NCBI GenBank assembly: GCA_013138655.1
Contig: WTCI01000191.1
Coordinates: 1-6,691, forward strand
Source of the DNA: Desulfuromonadaceae bacterium
Lineage (GTDB): Bacteria > Desulfobacterota > Desulfuromonadia > Desulfuromonadales > Geopsychrobacteraceae
Reading direction: 5' to 3'
Length of the DNA: 6,691 nt
The notes below the pieces were generated by a model. That model searched no databases. It was not told the DNA's origin and saw only the letters and a program-made list of their open reading frames with translations. Below are positions 4,565 to 6,691 of the stretch, piece by piece. Made by a program: the position numbers and the translations under genes. Each line of letters opens with the position of its first letter. The first letter of the stretch is position 1.

Positions 4565-6691
4565 TTACTGAACTGCATAATCAAGTTCGAGTTCACACCA
4601 GCCGTCCAGCAGCGGAAAATAGAGCGCCGTACGAACCGGGTAGCGCTGATCATAATTGTTCATCAGTTGCAGATAAGTGCTCATTTGTCGGCGATAGTGT
4701 TCACGCTCCCGTTGCAGAAAAGCCGCTTCTGTTTGCCCCGATTTCGGGCTGCTGGTCTTGTAATCGACAATCCAACGGCGGCCATCGGCAATAAAAGTCC
4801 GGTCGATGACAGCATGAATCAGCTCACCGGCAACAACTCCGGTCAGTGGCAGTTCGCAATCATGTTCGGGATGGGGATAAAGAAGCCATTTGCCGCGTTC
4901 ACTGTTGCGTGTTCGTTCAACAGCGGCAACAACCCGAGCAGTACTTCCCGGGACCTCTGAGAACGGAACCCCGAGGGTACTCAGCTGTCGACCGAGGATT
5001 TTTTCGCGCTCAGTTTCCGACTGCCGTGACCAGACTTCCGGGCCGAAACGGGCAATCCGCTCAAGATACTGGTGAACCAGGGTTCCGACATGCCTTCGTG
5101 ACTCACTTTCCCAACCGCTGAAAATCAGTTCACGACCATCAATATCTTCTTTCACCGAAGCAGTTTTTAACGGATCGGCCGGCGACAGTCTGACTCCCGT
5201 GGGGAACGGTCCTTGCCAGTTCACCGGGAGCCGACGCAGCAGAGGCGGGTCAAACTCGTCGACAGTGGCTTCACAGCTTACCGCATGTGCCGCAAAATCG
5301 TCCTCGACCAACGGCCAGAGCTTCTCCAGCAAGCTGCCGGACGTCGGCTTCAGGTCACCATTTTTATCCGCTTTAGCATGACCGATCAGGTGCAGTCTGG
5401 AAATCGCCCGGGTGGTCGCCACGTAAAGCAAACGTGCCGCTTCCTGGTCCTGTTTTTCCTTTTCCAGGCGGCCAATCAGCTGATAAATCGGATCTTTCTC
5501 GCCACTACCCCGCGCTGCAACCGGAGCCAGCAGCAAACCGTAATCCGGATGTTCCTGCCAGCGCAACAGGGGGCTGTCCGCACCACCGGTCGATTTGCCG
5601 AGACCGGGCAGGATCACCGTACCGAACTGCAAGCCTTTGGCCTTATGGATCGTCATCACCTGCAGTTTTCCATCGGCGTCCACATCCGGCGCAGCAAAAA
5701 GCCTGTTCAGCCCCTGCTCCAACAGATCAAATGAGGACAGATCGCCACCCTGTTCCAAAGATTCCAACAGACCGAACAGCAACTGCGCATCAGCAATGCC
5801 TTCCGCGTCATAACAGGCCGGGCCACCCAACGCCAGCCAGGTTCCCTCAATCAACGTCCGCAAACTGAGCCGGCCACGCCGGGTGATCGCCCGTTGCAGA
5901 AGCGGCCAGATCCGGTCAATGGCCTCCCGGCCCGGCAGCGAAAGTCGTTTCATGCGCTGTTCATCATCCAACAGGCGGGGAACGGTTGTTTTGGGGAGAT
6001 CGCCAACCAGGGCATGCAGATCGTTCAGACTCAGACCGCACCATGGCGCACGCAAAACCGACAACCAGGCCAGACGGTCGGCACGATGAAGAATTGCTTT
6101 GCACAGGTTCACCAGATCAAGAACCGCCGGACGCGCACCGAGCAGATCGATATCCTGGGCCTGATATTTCAACCCGTGCTGACGCAGTAGAGGCAGAATC
6201 GCTTGCAGGTGCTTGCGTCCACGCACCAGGATGGCAATGATCTGCTCCGGATCTTCCAGACGTGCCTGCTGCAGCAGATGCAGCACCAGTTCCGCCTCGT
6301 CCTCGTCCTCGCGACCGTTGAACGGATGCAGACAACAGGCCGGGCCCGGCAGCGCCGGATCCACTGCAGTTGCTGCGGCCAGCGGAACCGCACCGGAAGC
6401 AATATCAACCTGTGCGGGGAAGATATCGGCAAAGCTGCGATTCACCCAGGAAACAAGACCCTCCTGCGAACGGAAGTTACAGCGCAGCTGCAATGGTTTC
6501 AATCTCGGCCCGTTCTCCCCCAGTCGTCCCGCAAAAATACGCAGGAACAGACCGACCTCGGCTTCGCGGAAACGGTAGATCGACTGCATCGGGTCACCGA
6601 CCAGAAACAGGGTCCGGCCATCCCCGTCAGCCCAACCGGCAGTAAGAATCAACAGCAGTTCATACTGCAGCCAGGAGGTATCCTGAAATTC
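4565..6691 (-). CDS. AddA/RecB-type helicase-nuclease, C-terminal part
   Basis: The last 708 residues of a UvrD-family (superfamily 1A) helicase fused to a RecB-type nuclease, the class that unwinds and resects DNA double-strand ends for recombination. The frame runs off the right edge with no start: the first codons read EFQDTSWLQYELLL, the end of helicase motif II. In visible residues, motif III GDPMQSIYRFR begins at 32, motif IV NFRS at 72, motif V TIHKAKGLQF at 347 and motif VI LLYVATTRA at 421. The C-terminal PD-(D/E)xK nuclease is complete: His540 (GTLVHQYLE), Asp630 (VIDR), Asp643 and Lys645 (VDYKT), and Q669-x3-Y673. Both activities should therefore be intact. About 400-450 N-terminal residues, including the Walker A motif, are missing. 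A TTG at 6652 is inside the protein and is not its start. AddA-like is more likely than RecB, but this cannot be settled without the N-terminus and the expected partner gene. The codons look more G+C-rich than those of the genes to the left. Confidence 0.9.
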   Translation of the reverse strand, partial: EFQDTSWLQYELLLILTAGWADGDGRTLFLVGDPMQSIYRFREAEVGLFLRIFAGRLGENGPRLKPLQLRCNFRSQEGLVSWVNRSFADIFPAQVDIASGAVPLAAATAVDPALPGPACCLHPFNGREDEDEAELVLHLLQQARLEDPEQIIAILVRGRKHLQAILPLLRQHGLKYQAQDIDLLGARPAVLDLVNLCKAILHRADRLAWLSVLRAPWCGLSLNDLHALVGDLPKTTVPRLLDDEQRMKRLSLPGREAIDRIWPLLQRAITRRGRLSLRTLIEGTWLALGGPACYDAEGIADAQLLFGLLESLEQGGDLSSFDLLEQGLNRLFAAPDVDADGKLQVMTIHKAKGLQFGTVILPGLGKSTGGADSPLLRWQEHPDYGLLLAPVAARGSGEKDPIYQLIGRLEKEKQDQEAARLLYVATTRAISRLHLIGHAKADKNGDLKPTSGSLLEKLWPLVEDDFAAHAVSCEATVDEFDPPLLRRLPVNWQGPFPTGVRLSPADPLKTASVKEDIDGRELIFSGWESESRRHVGTLVHQYLERIARFGPEVWSRQSETEREKILGRQLSTLGVPFSEVPGSTARVVAAVERTRNSERGKWLLYPHPEHDCELPLTGVVAGELIHAVIDRTFIADGRRWIVDYKTSSPKSGQTEAAFLQREREHYRRQMSTYLQLMNNYDQRYPVRTALYFPLLDGWCELELDYAVQ

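Noticed and set aside
5213..5868. Plus-strand frames of 173 and 144 codons opposite the helicase-nuclease gene
   Set aside because: They are antisense shadows of a strongly conserved coding region that contains helicase motifs V and VI.
1..6691. CRISPR array, tRNA, rRNA, transposase or phage genes
   Set aside because: No regularly spaced repeats, cloverleaf with a conserved T-loop, rRNA segments or mobile-element protein motifs were seen on either strand.

Overview
The window is a stretch of bacterial chromosome of moderate G+C with tightly packed genes, Shine-Dalgarno sites and a shared hairpin terminator. AsmA and FmdB-type proteins point to a Gram-negative bacterium. The style of the AsmA, FmdB and AddA/RecB-like proteins would fit a deltaproteobacterium of the Desulfuromonas/Geobacter kind, but that is a guess from protein style and no marker gene is present. 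I see no rRNA, tRNA, CRISPR array or insertion sequence.

Layout from left to right. Positions 1-192 hold no convincing gene: they carry short inverted and direct repeats and a possible terminator for the genes to the right. Positions 193-3368 are a three-gene minus-strand operon read right to left: a large AsmA-family envelope protein (start 3368, stop 987), a small membrane protein whose frame is broken at a run of seven A's (942-714), and a two-helix membrane protein of unknown function (717-193). The last two overlap by the four bases ATGA. Divergent from this operon, with about 180 bases between the two starts, is a small FmdB-type zinc-ribbon gene (3546-3737, plus) with a strong ribosome binding site. 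A 279-base region with two inverted repeats follows. Next is a plus-strand gene (4017-4502) for a RimK/LysX-type retropepsin-like domain in which the catalytic Asp-Thr-Gly has been lost. It converges on the C-terminal 708 residues of an AddA/RecB-type helicase-nuclease (6691-4565, minus, running off the right edge). A perfect 14-bp hairpin between the two can end both transcripts.

Functionally the window is a mosaic. The left half concerns the cell envelope: an AsmA protein, which belongs to a family linked to lipid transport and outer-membrane homeostasis, plus two co-transcribed membrane proteins of unknown role. The right edge concerns recombinational DNA repair, and an addB-like partner would be expected beyond the window. 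The points most worth a second look are the apparently inactive protease homologue and the small gene that needs a one-base shift at A7 to be read through.
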